From NCBI GenBank assembly GCA_003576915.1, contig QEVF01000005.1, positions 62,001 through 126,000 on the forward strand: a stretch of DNA of 64,000 bases. The letters are read 5' to 3'. Shown piece after piece: positions 8,733 through 16,385 of this stretch (positions within the stretch are counted from its first letter, which is position 1; every line of letters begins with the position of its first letter). This stretch comes from Planctomycetota bacterium (GTDB lineage: Bacteria; Planctomycetota; UBA8742; UBA2392). The position numbers and the translations under genes were made by a program. The notes beneath the pieces were generated by a model. The model was not told the DNA's origin and ran no database searches. It was given only the letters and a program-made list of their open reading frames with translations.

Positions 8733-10304
8733 ATGCGAGTTGAGGTACTGCGTTACGATCGCTGGGATCAAATCGGCATCCACAAAACAGAAGTCGATCA
8801 ATCTAATTTGATCGCTTTCATTTCGAGTATCTCCGGCGCGCTCGGCAGGCGAGCCGTCGCATTGGCAAAGTGTGCGCAATCACCGGAAGATCAGGCATGG
8901 CTTTATAGGCGACTAGAGGAAGTTGCTTGGCAAGTCGAATCGGCCCGTCCTCCAGCAAAGCCACCTAGCGATCCAGAAAAGTGGTCGTTAAGGCGCTCCT
9001 ACGAAGGAACCGTACTTGCATGCGCACTTGCGCGGCCTTTGCATGAGCCAGTCAGTTTTGGCTGGCTTAGGCTGGAACACGACTTCGCGCCTTCGGCGGA
9101 GAGACTTTGGGTGACATGTACCCATTGGGCCCACTTCAGCGATCTCCTGTGGGGTGCGCTGTTTCTAAAGAATCACGTCAAAAGAACGCCGCAGTTCGCC
9201 TGCTCGTTTAGCTTGCAAACGGATGAACTGAGTGTTGCAGACTTGACTGAGTTGGCACCCAGTCTGTTTCCTAAATTCGACAACTGGCATCTTGGGGATC
9301 TTGAGGGGCTGGCAAACCACGATCCAGAGGTTCCCCTCTTCGAATTATTTCGTGACGGTGGGAAGTACGTCAAAGGCTTTGACCCGATCTTGATAACCGC
9401 TAGCTGCGAAACGCTTGAGCAGCTACTGGGTTCTACAGCCCGAGGGCATAGACTGTTGGTTTCTCCACGGGAGCGGTTCTTCGAGTTGTTCAGTGACTTG
9501 TCGCCAGCAATGGTCGACAGCGCCACATCCGAACTCGATCGCTGCTTCTCAAAACTCCAACGACACGCGATCACCGTACTTCAAACGTCCGAACCGGCAC
9601 TAAAGGCGTTTCCAGTCTTTTCCAGTTGCATGAGCGAGGTTCGCTATTGCGAGAAGCGACAATTGCTAATGCTGCCGCAATTCGGGCAGATTGAAACAAT
9701 GGAGTTCACGCACGAATTCGGAAAGAGCGATGAAGCTGACAAACCTGCCGATGGAACCAACCAAACCGCAAAGGCCACATCCGCTGTTCGGCGTGCCTAT
9801 AAGGACCACTTAGAAAAAGTCGGGCTTCCCAAGTGTCAAGTGCGCAAGCTTTTCGGCGACGTTGGAAGGTCAGGGGAGTTGGTTCGGAAAGGCAAATTCA
9901 TTTACGGATACAATGTTGTGTCCATCTGTGGCCTTACGATGCCTTCGGAAGGCGAGGACTTCGACATTCTTGTTATTGACTGTGCTTCCAAGCGAATTCG
10001 ATTTGCCGAATGCAAGTTTCGGTGGGCCGAATTGGCGTTCAGGTATTTCCGGAGTGATCGAGGAATTGTTGATAGCGCGACAAAACAAATCGAGGACCGC
10101 ACGAAATGGCTGACAGAGCGCCTTCCCCAGTTTTCCTTTGCGAAAGAAGACAGAAGCTCTCAGTGGAACATAACGGGCGGCGTCATTACGAACCAGTTTC
10201 CGGTTGGCTATCATTTCGTTTCGCAGGAAAAAACTCCGAACCTTGCGGTGCTAGGCAGCAAACGAGCGCGAGCATTTTTCTTGGATGGTCAGACCTTATG
10301 CTAG
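8733..10304 (+). CDS. accessory protein with PD-(D/E)xK nuclease-like motif
   Basis: 523 aa. I place the start at ATG 8733 because CGGAG lies five bases before it; a GTG two codons earlier is possible. Base composition is visibly less GC-rich and codon choice differs from clpB just upstream, which suggests acquisition. The C-terminal third contains EGEDFDILVIDCASKRIRFAECKF (D409/D411, then E426-C-K428), the spacing of a PD-(D/E)xK nuclease core with strands on both sides. The N-terminal 400 residues match nothing I recognise. With the following repeats it looks like a small island. A nuclease or defence role is inference only. Confidence 0.7.
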   Translation: MRVEVLRYDRWDQIGIHKTEVDQSNLIAFISSISGALGRRAVALAKCAQSPEDQAWLYRRLEEVAWQVESARPPAKPPSDPEKWSLRRSYEGTVLACALARPLHEPVSFGWLRLEHDFAPSAERLWVTCTHWAHFSDLLWGALFLKNHVKRTPQFACSFSLQTDELSVADLTELAPSLFPKFDNWHLGDLEGLANHDPEVPLFELFRDGGKYVKGFDPILITASCETLEQLLGSTARGHRLLVSPRERFFELFSDLSPAMVDSATSELDRCFSKLQRHAITVLQTSEPALKAFPVFSSCMSEVRYCEKRQLLMLPQFGQIETMEFTHEFGKSDEADKPADGTNQTAKATSAVRRAYKDHLEKVGLPKCQVRKLFGDVGRSGELVRKGKFIYGYNVVSICGLTMPSEGEDFDILVIDCASKRIRFAECKFRWAELAFRYFRSDRGIVDSATKQIEDRTKWLTERLPQFSFAKEDRSSQWNITGGVITNQFPVGYHFVSQEKTPNLAVLGSKRARAFFLDGQTLC

Positions 10305-10415
10305 CTCTCTAGCCATGTGCGAGAATCAAGCCATAAATCCTGCGCGAGAAACAACATGGGTGCCTGGGGCGAACTGGCCTTTGACAACGACACGGCCTGC
10401 GATTGGGCCGGCCCA

Positions 10416-10593
10416 GACAGGGCCGTGCGCCAGTAGCCGGGGGGCGACCGGAGGGAGCGCGCCTGCGAAATGCGTCGCATTTCGCAGGAAGGAGCAGAGC
10501 GAAGGAACCCCCGGAATCACGGGCGAAAACTCCCGAGCCCCGAAGGGGCGACCGGATTTTGCGCGCCTTCACGGGCGCCCCTGCGGGGCTTGG
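10416..10593. repeat. 178-bp direct repeat, copy A
   Basis: This matches 10681-10858 at equal length. The main difference is a divergent stretch of about 25 bases after GGAATC, plus a few single changes such as CAGTAGCC/CAATAGCC. It contains a 27-bp palindrome at 10462-10488 (13-bp arms around one base) and smaller GGGGCGCC-type stems. No open frame is shared between copies. Confidence 0.9.
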
Positions 10594-10680
10594 ACTGCGG
10601 GTTACGGGACGCTCCGGGGGTTTCGCCCCCGGCTATTAGCGAACGCCCCTTCGGGGCAACGGGAGTTCAACCGTGGCCCT

Positions 10681-10858
10681 GACAGGGCCGTGCGCCAATA
10701 GCCGGGGGGCGACCGGAGGGAGCGCGCCTGCGAAATGCGTCGCATTTCGCAGGAAGGAGCAGAGCGAAGGAACCCCCGGAATCTCGTGAAATGACTTCCG
10801 AGCCCTGAAGGGGCGACCGGATTTTGCGCGCCTTCACGGGCGCCCCTGCGGGGCTTGG
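10681..10858. repeat. 178-bp direct repeat, copy B
   Basis: Second copy, 265 bases after copy A, with the same 27-bp palindrome at 10727-10753. Between the copies (10617-10666) is a short piece in the opposite orientation (CGGCTATTAGCG followed by a GCCCCTTCGGGGC stem) that resembles the end of the inverted copy at 10870-11012. Confidence 0.9.
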
Positions 10859-10869
10859 GGAACATCCCG

Positions 10870-11012
10870 GAATGGTTCCGGGGGTTTTCCGACTTCGCAC
10901 GGTGGGCTTCGTCGAGCTTCTCCTGCGAAATGCCATGCCTTTTTCAGGAACGCTCCCTTTGGTCGCCCTCGGCTATTGGCGGTTGCCCCTGCGGGGCAGC
11001 AACGAACGGGAG
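10870..11012. repeat. diverged inverted copy of the 178-bp repeat
   Basis: Read on the minus strand, this follows the order of copies A and B: CCAATAGCC, GGGCGACC, AGGGAGCG, a decayed form of the central palindrome (CCTGCGAAATGCC is kept on the plus strand), then CCCCCGGAA. It ends directly beside a 5'-truncated reading frame. Confidence 0.7.
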
Positions 11013-11015
11013 TGA

Positions 11016-11417
11016 ACGACCTTCGCAAACGACTTCTGGCTTGACCTCGAATACCGCGTTTGCCGCGAGCTTGAAGACACAGAAGATCTCAGGCTGCGCG
11101 ACTGGTGGTGCGATGGTTTCATGCCGCACTGCATTGACCCAAAGCGCGGCTGCGCCATTGGCTGTGTCTGGATGGTACACGGTCAACGCCAGCAGCAGTG
11201 GGACTTCTCGTTGCTGCTGGGCGGACACTGGCGCCGTCACCGGTTCACACAAGGGGTGTCCGAACGCACAGACTCTTGCGTGATCATTGCCAACGTGGCT
11301 CTTGAGCACGCCGCCGTGGATTGGGCGGCGCTTTTGCCGCCCGAAGATCTCACTGGCTGGCTCGTGATGGCCTTCCAACGCAGGCACCTGACCGTCAACC
11401 CTGGACGCGCGGCCTGA
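11016..11417 (+). pseudogene. 5'-truncated gene remnant next to repeats
   Basis: The frame is open from an in-frame TGA at 11013 to a stop at 11415-11417 and reads like real protein (ANDFWLDLEYRVCRELED, LRDWWCDGF, WDFSLLLGG, VDWAALLPPEDLTGWL). It has no ATG, GTG or TTG before 11121, well inside the apparent conserved region. I infer that the repeat cluster replaced the 5' end, although a start at 11121 giving a 98-aa protein cannot be excluded. The opposite strand has a similar-length frame (10944-11387) of lower protein quality. Family not recognised. Confidence 0.55.
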
Positions 11418-11491
11418 TCGTTGTCAACACAGTGCGCACAGAGTACCCAGAGAAAACTTGACGTTGCGGTCTCCGTGTTCCCTATCAGGCT

Positions 11492-11637
11492 GCTGAAAAG
11501 TGGCATCCGGCGACTTTTTCAGCCCGGTCGGGCCAAAGTGAATCTGGCCCGACCTTCATTTCAAGCGGCTTCTCAGCCGCTTGAAATGCGCAAGCCAGCC
11601 ATGGCTTGCGTCCGCAGGCCGTACTTCAGCGGCCTGC
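11492..11637. repeat. array of five different hairpins
   Basis: Within 146 bases five inverted repeats follow each other: 11492-11523 (GCTGAAAAG / CTTTTTCAGC), 11528-11552 (TCGGGCCA / TGGCCCGA), 11557-11588 (14-bp arms, CATTTCAAGCGGCT, four-base loop), 11590-11609 (GCAAGCCA / TGGCTTGC) and 11614-11637 (GCAGGCC / GGCCTGC). They fill the 303-base gap between the gene remnant and the membrane-protein gene. I see no protein in this gap. Confidence 0.8.
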
Positions 11638-11720
11638 TGTGCGTTCTGTGGTGCTACGCAGCTTCCGCCAACCGGCGCGTGGCCCGGCTGCTGCAGTTCC
11701 GGCCCCTGCCAAGTCGGGTG

Positions 11721-12098
11721 CTACGCTGCGGGTTTCGGGCGCGTTTTGATGAATGCCACCGCGAAAAGGATTCCCAGCAGCAGGTCAGCGCCGCCCGCCA
11801 CGAGGCTCGTCGCCTCCACCCGGCCGAGCGCATACAGCACGGCCACCGCGGCGACGAACGAGGCTTTTTCGATCATGGCCGGGATCATCAGCGGCCGGTA
11901 TCCGGCAGGGTCGCGCCCGATGATCAGGAACGCGACCTGCCAGGCAACGGCTACGCCAATGAAGCCATAGAAATACTCGGGGTGGGTGATCGGGGGCGGG
12001 GCGTCCCGGCCGATCTGTTCTTCCAGCCCGTAGAGGGGAAGAAGCACGATCAAGCCATAGATCCCGGCGACGGTGAAAACGCGACGTGCGAACGTCAT
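11721..12098 (-). CDS. small four-helix membrane protein
   Basis: 125 aa with four likely membrane segments (VFTVAGIYGLIVLLPLYGL, YFYGFIGVAVAWQVAFLIIG, ASFVAAVAVLYALG, ADLLLGILFAVAFI). It begins one base after the stop of the methyltransferase gene upstream (12100), so the two are cotranscribed and probably coupled. The TetR-type regulator on the other side of the shared promoter region may control both. The protein family is not recognised. Confidence 0.8.
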   Translation of the reverse strand: MTFARRVFTVAGIYGLIVLLPLYGLEEQIGRDAPPPITHPEYFYGFIGVAVAWQVAFLIIGRDPAGYRPLMIPAMIEKASFVAAVAVLYALGRVEATSLVAGGADLLLGILFAVAFIKTRPKPAA

Positions 12099-12099
12099 T

Positions 12100-12927
12100 T
12101 CAAGCCCTTGTAATCACGGTCTCGATGTAGTCGGCGGCAATGGCGATGGGCCCCTGGCCGCGGTTGCGGTCAAAGCGCCGAGCCAGTTCTGCCAGTTCCC
12201 GGGACAGCGCTTCACGACGCGAGGCATCCAGGGCCTCGAAGGCCTTCAACGTCGGGCCATACCACGTGCGGAAGAATGCCACGTTCTCCTCGGCCGAAGG
12301 AAAGCGGAAAATGGCCGTGCGGGGGTAAACCGCAATCGAAGCCGCGCTGGCGCCAAAGAGCTTACGCTGGTGAGCCTCTTCGCCCCAGCGCACGGGGGGC
12401 TGCAGGCCGGCCACAGGCGGAATGAAGCGCGAGAAAAGCTTGAAGGTCTCGCCGATGAAGCCGCCTGGGGTCCAGCAGGCCAGCGCAATACGACCGCCTT
12501 GGCGGCAGACGCGGGCCATCTCCAAGGCGGCGCGCTCGTGGTTGGGGGCGAACATGGCGCCATAAATCGACGTCACCGCATCAAAGGAGGCGTCAGGAAA
12601 CGGCAGGTCCTCGGCGTCGCCCGTGAGGAACTCGACGGAAAGCTGCTCGGCGGAGGCGCGCTGGCGGCCGCGCTCGAGCAGGGCCGGCACGTAGTCGAGG
12701 CCCACGACATGGCAGCCGCGGCGCGCCGCCGCAAGTGCGGCATTGCCGCTGCCGGTGGCGACGTCAAGGACGCGCCAGCCCGACTGAAGGTCCGCGGTTT
12801 CGACAAGGAGTTCGGCCTGGAAAACGATGCGGGCGCCAACGACGGAGAAATCGCCGCTGGCCCAGGTGGCCTGCTGACGCTGCTTTAGGGCGGCGAAGTC
12901 AATGGTGGGGGAGGCGGTCTGTGTCAT
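12100..12927 (-). CDS. SAM-dependent methyltransferase, class I
   Basis: 275 aa, cytoplasmic. It shows motif I VLDVATGSGNAALAAARRG, an acidic end of strand 2 (VVGLDYVPALLERGR), a GDAEDLPFPDASFDAV segment, and GGRIALACWTPGGF. This is the layout of UbiE/Methyltransf_11 enzymes that methylate small molecules; the substrate is unknown. I chose ATG 12927 because the 22 extra codons upstream run into the operator region. It is divergently arranged with a TetR-family gene and sits one base upstream of a membrane-protein gene, as in regulator-controlled detoxification modules. Confidence 0.88.
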   Translation of the reverse strand: MTQTASPTIDFAALKQRQQATWASGDFSVVGARIVFQAELLVETADLQSGWRVLDVATGSGNAALAAARRGCHVVGLDYVPALLERGRQRASAEQLSVEFLTGDAEDLPFPDASFDAVTSIYGAMFAPNHERAALEMARVCRQGGRIALACWTPGGFIGETFKLFSRFIPPVAGLQPPVRWGEEAHQRKLFGASAASIAVYPRTAIFRFPSAEENVAFFRTWYGPTLKAFEALDASRREALSRELAELARRFDRNRGQGPIAIAADYIETVITRA

Positions 12928-12966
12928 GCTCACGATAGGGTCTCCGAAGCGGAAAAGTAAGAAGTA

Positions 12967-13009
12967 CGACCGGTCGTTCGTTGAATAGTACAACCGGTCA
13001 TGCTATCAT
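12967..13009 (+). promoter_or_regulatory. TetR-family operators overlapping a sigma-70 promoter
   Basis: TTGAAT (12981-12986), a 17-base spacer and TATCAT (13004-13009) form a good promoter for the TetR gene. Two ACCGGT-centred sites surround it: the palindrome CGACCGGTCG at 12967-12976, and AACCGGTC at 12992-12999 inside the spacer, both within a repeated AGTAC(G/A)ACCGGTC unit. A repressor bound here would block both divergent genes. The -10 ends six bases before the ATG, so the tetR message may be leaderless. Confidence 0.7.
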
Positions 13010-13015
13010 GTCAAC

Positions 13016-13651
13016 ATGAAATCAGCCACTGCCGCCAGCTTGGCCAGAAAGCCCCGCGCCGATGGCGTTGCCAGCCGCCACGCCATCCTCGACGCCGCCT
13101 GCAGACTGGCCACGACGCACGGGTTGGAGGGCCTCTCGATTGGCGAGTTGGCCGAGCACATCGGGATGAGCAAGAGCGGCCTCTATGCGCACTTCAAGTC
13201 CAAGGAAGAGCTGCAACTCGCCACCATCGACGCGGCCATCTCCATCTTCAACGCCGACGTCCTGGAGCCCGCGCGCAAGTCGCGGCCGGGTCTGGCGCGG
13301 GTGAATGCCCTGGTGGAGGGCTTCCTCGGGCACCTGGCGCGGCGCGTGTTTCCTGCGGGATGTTTTTTTGCCACCGTTGCGGCGCAGTTGGCCGCGCGGC
13401 CGGGGCGTCCCCGCGACAAGATTGTCGCGGTGCAGCAATCCTGGGCCGGCGAGTTTGCCAGGGCGCTGGAGCAGGCGCGGGAGGCCGGAGAGATCGGGCC
13501 GGGCGTGGACCGCGCGCAACTGGTGTTTGAGTTGATGGCGATGCTCTTTCTGGTCAACTTCGAGTGGGTGGTCACCGAAGACCCCGGGGTGCTCGAAAAG
13601 GCGCGGCTGGGGGTCAAACGCCTTCTGAGCGCGGCGAAGCGCCCGGGCTGA
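13016..13651 (+). CDS. TetR/AcrR-family transcriptional regulator
   Basis: 211 aa. The N-terminal helix-turn-helix is typical: RHAILDAACRLATTHGLEGL, SIGELAEHIGMSKSGLYAHF, KSKEELQLATIDAA. The C-terminal ligand domain carries PAGCFFATVAAQLAARPG, seen in one TetR C-terminal subgroup. ACCGGT-type operators lie directly in its own promoter, so autorepression plus control of the divergent methyltransferase is the simplest reading. There is no Shine-Dalgarno sequence, and TATCAT sits six bases before the ATG. Its 3' end overlaps the convergent MFS gene by 38 bases. Confidence 0.92.
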   Translation: MKSATAASLARKPRADGVASRHAILDAACRLATTHGLEGLSIGELAEHIGMSKSGLYAHFKSKEELQLATIDAAISIFNADVLEPARKSRPGLARVNALVEGFLGHLARRVFPAGCFFATVAAQLAARPGRPRDKIVAVQQSWAGEFARALEQAREAGEIGPGVDRAQLVFELMAMLFLVNFEWVVTEDPGVLEKARLGVKRLLSAAKRPG

Positions 13652-15014
13652 GGCCAGCCTTTGAGAGAGTCTCAGCGGCGCGCGGCAGCAAAGCGGCCAG
13701 GGTCAGCGCTATGAACAAGGACGCGGCATACACGTACACCGTGCTCTGGTGGGCGCCAAAGTCTTTCGCGTCGGTAATCTGGGCGCCGAGCAGCGCAATG
13801 CCAATCACCCCGCCAATGTAGCGCATCGTAGAGAGGGCGCCCGCCGCCATACCGGCGCTTTCGGGTCTGGCGGCAGCCATGGCCGCGGCCTGAGAAGGTG
13901 CAGACGAAAGGCCAAGCCCCGTACCCATCAGCACCAGGCCGGGGAGAATGTCGGTGGGCGTCCGGATCGAGACAAAGTCGCGAAACCACCACAGACCGCC
14001 CAGCGCAAGCATGGACCCCAGCGCCACCTGCCTGCGCGCACCCAGTTTCTCCGACAGGCGCCCGCCGAGAATCGAGGCGATCATCATGGCCAGCGTCATG
14101 GCAAGCAGCGTGTGCCCCATTTCGCGTGACTCCACGTGGCGCACCTGCTTGAAAAAAATGGGCGTCTGAAAGAGCAGCGCGTACATGGCGAGATTCTGCA
14201 GCGCGATGATAAGCCCGCCGGCCGCAAAAGCCGGGCTTCTGAACAATCGGAAATCAACCACGGGTGAAGCCGCGCGCCTTTCCCACAACGGGAACAGTGC
14301 CAGCATCACACCGCCGCCCGCCGCGAGCCAAAGCCCTCGCTCGCCCATTCTGAGTGCGATGATGACAGCGGCGAGGCCCACACCCAGCAGAACGCTGCCG
14401 ACGAGGTCAAAGCGGGCAGGTGGCGGGGCATCGGCAGGTCGCGTGTCACGTCCGAAGAACGGCAATGTCACAAGGGAAATGAGCACGACCGGCAAGACCG
14501 CCGCGAACAACGAGCGCCAGCCAAAGGCCTGCGTGAGTTCTCCGCCCACCAGCGGGCCGATGGCGGCGGCCAGTCCCATGCCGGCGCCGAAGTAACCAAA
14601 CCAGCGCGCGCGGCGCTTGGGGTCAATGCGCGTGCGCACCATGGCCATGCAGGCGGGAATGATAGCCGCGCCGCCCGCGGCCATGAGCACGCGCGCCAAA
14701 GCCAGAGCATGAAGATCGACGATCGAGTAACCAACGACTCCCGCAACACCCACAAGCAGAAGACCAAGCAACATGGCGCTGCGATGGCCGATGCGATCGC
14801 CCAATGTGCCTCCGGGGCTTTGCAGAGCGATGGCGGCAATCATGTAGCTGGAAACGAGCCACTGCGTTAGTTCCGCGTCGCTCGCGCCCACATCGTGGCC
14901 GATGGCGGGCAGGGCCACGGCTATCATGGTGCTGCCCAGCGGCGCAAGCGCAGCAGCCAGCATCATTCCGGTCAGCGAAACAGGGGACAGCCCTTTTTTC
15001 TCGACTGATTCCAA
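13614..15014 (-). CDS. MFS transporter, DHA2 (EmrB/QacA)-like
   Basis: About 466 aa with roughly 14 hydrophobic segments. The DHA2 hallmark TMIAVALPAIGHD (helix 1) is followed by LTQWLVSSYMIAAIALQSPGG and the loop motif GTLGDRIGHRSAML, so a proton-driven drug efflux pump is likely. The start is uncertain: a TTG at 15014 has GGAG about ten bases upstream and avoids overlapping the SUKH gene that ends at 15067, whereas the open frame reaches 15098. It converges on, and overlaps by 38 bases, the TetR gene, which may or may not regulate it. Confidence 0.88.
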   Translation of the reverse strand: MESVEKKGLSPVSLTGMMLAAALAPLGSTMIAVALPAIGHDVGASDAELTQWLVSSYMIAAIALQSPGGTLGDRIGHRSAMLLGLLLVGVAGVVGYSIVDLHALALARVLMAAGGAAIIPACMAMVRTRIDPKRRARWFGYFGAGMGLAAAIGPLVGGELTQAFGWRSLFAAVLPVVLISLVTLPFFGRDTRPADAPPPARFDLVGSVLLGVGLAAVIIALRMGERGLWLAAGGGVMLALFPLWERRAASPVVDFRLFRSPAFAAGGLIIALQNLAMYALLFQTPIFFKQVRHVESREMGHTLLAMTLAMMIASILGGRLSEKLGARRQVALGSMLALGGLWWFRDFVSIRTPTDILPGLVLMGTGLGLSSAPSQAAAMAAARPESAGMAAGALSTMRYIGGVIGIALLGAQITDAKDFGAHQSTVYVYAASLFIALTLAALLPRAAETLSKAGLSPGASPRSEGV

Positions 15015-15066
15015 TTGGACTTGTTTCTCCGCTCCCAACTTCGCGCTTGGTTGGCGCACCAGCCAA

Positions 15067-15552
15067 TCAAAGTCCTGGTTCTGTAAGCATGTCGACAAGG
15101 TCAGCAGATGTCGGCGCTACTTGCGTGAGTCCGTTGCTGGCAGTGTCATCAATGAGCGTCTTCACGGATGGCGGGCTCTCCCCGCAATCCAGAACGATAA
15201 GGTTGCCGCATCCGTCGTCAGGAATTGGGACAAGCCCATCGCCGAGCAAAGCCTTGTGGAGCTCGGACTCGTACCGAAGGTTCTCGGTCTGGTCTTTCTC
15301 CGAGGAATTCAGGAAATAGAGAGTGCCGGCGCATACGCCCCAGTTCGAATCACTTGCGCCCGATGGACAGAACTCCAGGCGGGGGTGCCCGCCATTGCAG
15401 TAAAGCAGGAAACTGACGTAGTCAGCAGGAAGTAGCAGGGAGAAGGCTCGCTCAAAATCGGCGATCTCCAGATCGGTTGGCGCGGCGCGAGATCCAACGC
15501 TTGGACGTTGTCGGATTCCGATTTCATCCAAATTGCGCATGAGGCTGCTCAT
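15067..15552 (-). CDS. SMI1/KNR4 (SUKH) family protein
   Basis: 161 aa. The core LEIADFERAFSLLLPADYVSFLLYCNGGHP is the SUKH signature (an acidic helix, LP-x-DY, then a strand ending in NGG), followed by a PIPDDGCGNLIVLDCG segment that is also typical. SUKH proteins often act as immunity proteins against contact-dependent or polymorphic toxins, but single copies also occur as orphans. No toxin gene is seen nearby. Base composition is slightly less GC-rich than its neighbours, consistent with accessory status. A second ATG four codons in is equally possible as the start. Confidence 0.78.
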   Translation of the reverse strand: MSSLMRNLDEIGIRQRPSVGSRAAPTDLEIADFERAFSLLLPADYVSFLLYCNGGHPRLEFCPSGASDSNWGVCAGTLYFLNSSEKDQTENLRYESELHKALLGDGLVPIPDDGCGNLIVLDCGESPPSVKTLIDDTASNGLTQVAPTSADLVDMLTEPGL

Positions 15553-15572
15553 AAGATATCGGATTCACCAAT

Positions 15573-16385
15573 TCAGCGGTTACGCGTCATGGCGCGGCAT
15601 TGCAGCAGGTACAACTTGTCCTGCGCAATGGCCCACTCGATATCCAGGCCGCGCCCGAAGTGCTGCTCGCACTTTGTGGCGAGATCATGCAACTGCGCCA
15701 GATGCTTGTCATGCAGGCAGGCCGCCTCGACCAGATGCTCGGCTACCGTTTCTTCGACGGTGCCGCCCGCCGGATTGCTGCGCAGCGCAAGATCCTTGGT
15801 TCCGATCTGGCGTCTGAGTGTCTTGCCATCGGCGGAGAGCGTGTAGTTGTCCGGCACGACAAGACCGGCCACGACAGACTCGCCCAGGCCCCACGCGGCC
15901 TCAATCACGCGCTGGTTCTCGCCTGTGATAGGGTGCCTGGTGAACATCACGCCCGCGCAATGCGGCTCGATCATGCGCTGGACCACCACGGCCACGCGCG
16001 GAGTTTCGTCGAGGCCCTGCCTGCGGCGATAGGCGCGCGCGGATTCCGTGTGCGCCGAGGAGCGAACCTTGAGCACGGCATGCGCGACTTCGTCAGGGTC
16101 ACGAATGTTGAGCAGCGTCAAATGCTGGCCGGCGAAACTGGCGCCCTCGGAATCTTCGCCAATCGCCGATGAACGCACCGCGCAGGGCCCGCCCAGTGCC
16201 CTGAATTCCTCACGCAGGTGATGCAGCGCTTCTTTGTGCGATTGCGCCAAGGCCTCAACGTGCGAAGTACCAAGCGCAATGCCCGGCGGCACGGGCAATC
16301 CCGCCCTGAGCGAATGCGCAAGCTTGGAGGCCTTACCGCCGAAGTGCGCTTCATCTTGGGCATCGATCAGCCGCGCCGGTTTCAC
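15573..16385 (-). CDS. PEP-synthase-type ATP-binding domain protein
   Basis: 270 aa, equivalent to the N-terminal ATP-grasp domain of PEP synthase, PPDK or rifampin phosphotransferase. It contains FGGKASKLAHSLRAGLPVPPG, the nucleotide-binding AVRSSAIGEDSEGASFAGQ, VVVQRMIEPHCAGVMFTRHP and a closing DIEWAIAQDKLYLLQCR. In this family the domain uses ATP to phosphorylate a His on a separate swivelling domain. Here that domain is on the upstream gene, which overlaps this start by four bases (ATGA-type), so the two subunits are translated together. No His domain lies in this polypeptide. Confidence 0.88.
   Translation of the reverse strand: MKPARLIDAQDEAHFGGKASKLAHSLRAGLPVPPGIALGTSHVEALAQSHKEALHHLREEFRALGGPCAVRSSAIGEDSEGASFAGQHLTLLNIRDPDEVAHAVLKVRSSAHTESARAYRRRQGLDETPRVAVVVQRMIEPHCAGVMFTRHPITGENQRVIEAAWGLGESVVAGLVVPDNYTLSADGKTLRRQIGTKDLALRSNPAGGTVEETVAEHLVEAACLHDKHLAQLHDLATKCEQHFGRGLDIEWAIAQDKLYLLQCRAMTRNR

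Noticed and set aside
10660..10680. GTTCAACC resembling a tRNA T-loop
   Set aside because: No acceptor, D or anticodon stems fit around it.
10416..10858. CRISPR array
   Set aside because: Only two long direct copies with one internal palindrome; units are too long and lack regular spacers.
10944..11387. 147-aa minus-strand frame
   Set aside because: It overlaps the repeat and the gene remnant; the plus-strand frame has a more natural residue pattern (Trp/Asp-rich folded segments). Not excluded completely.
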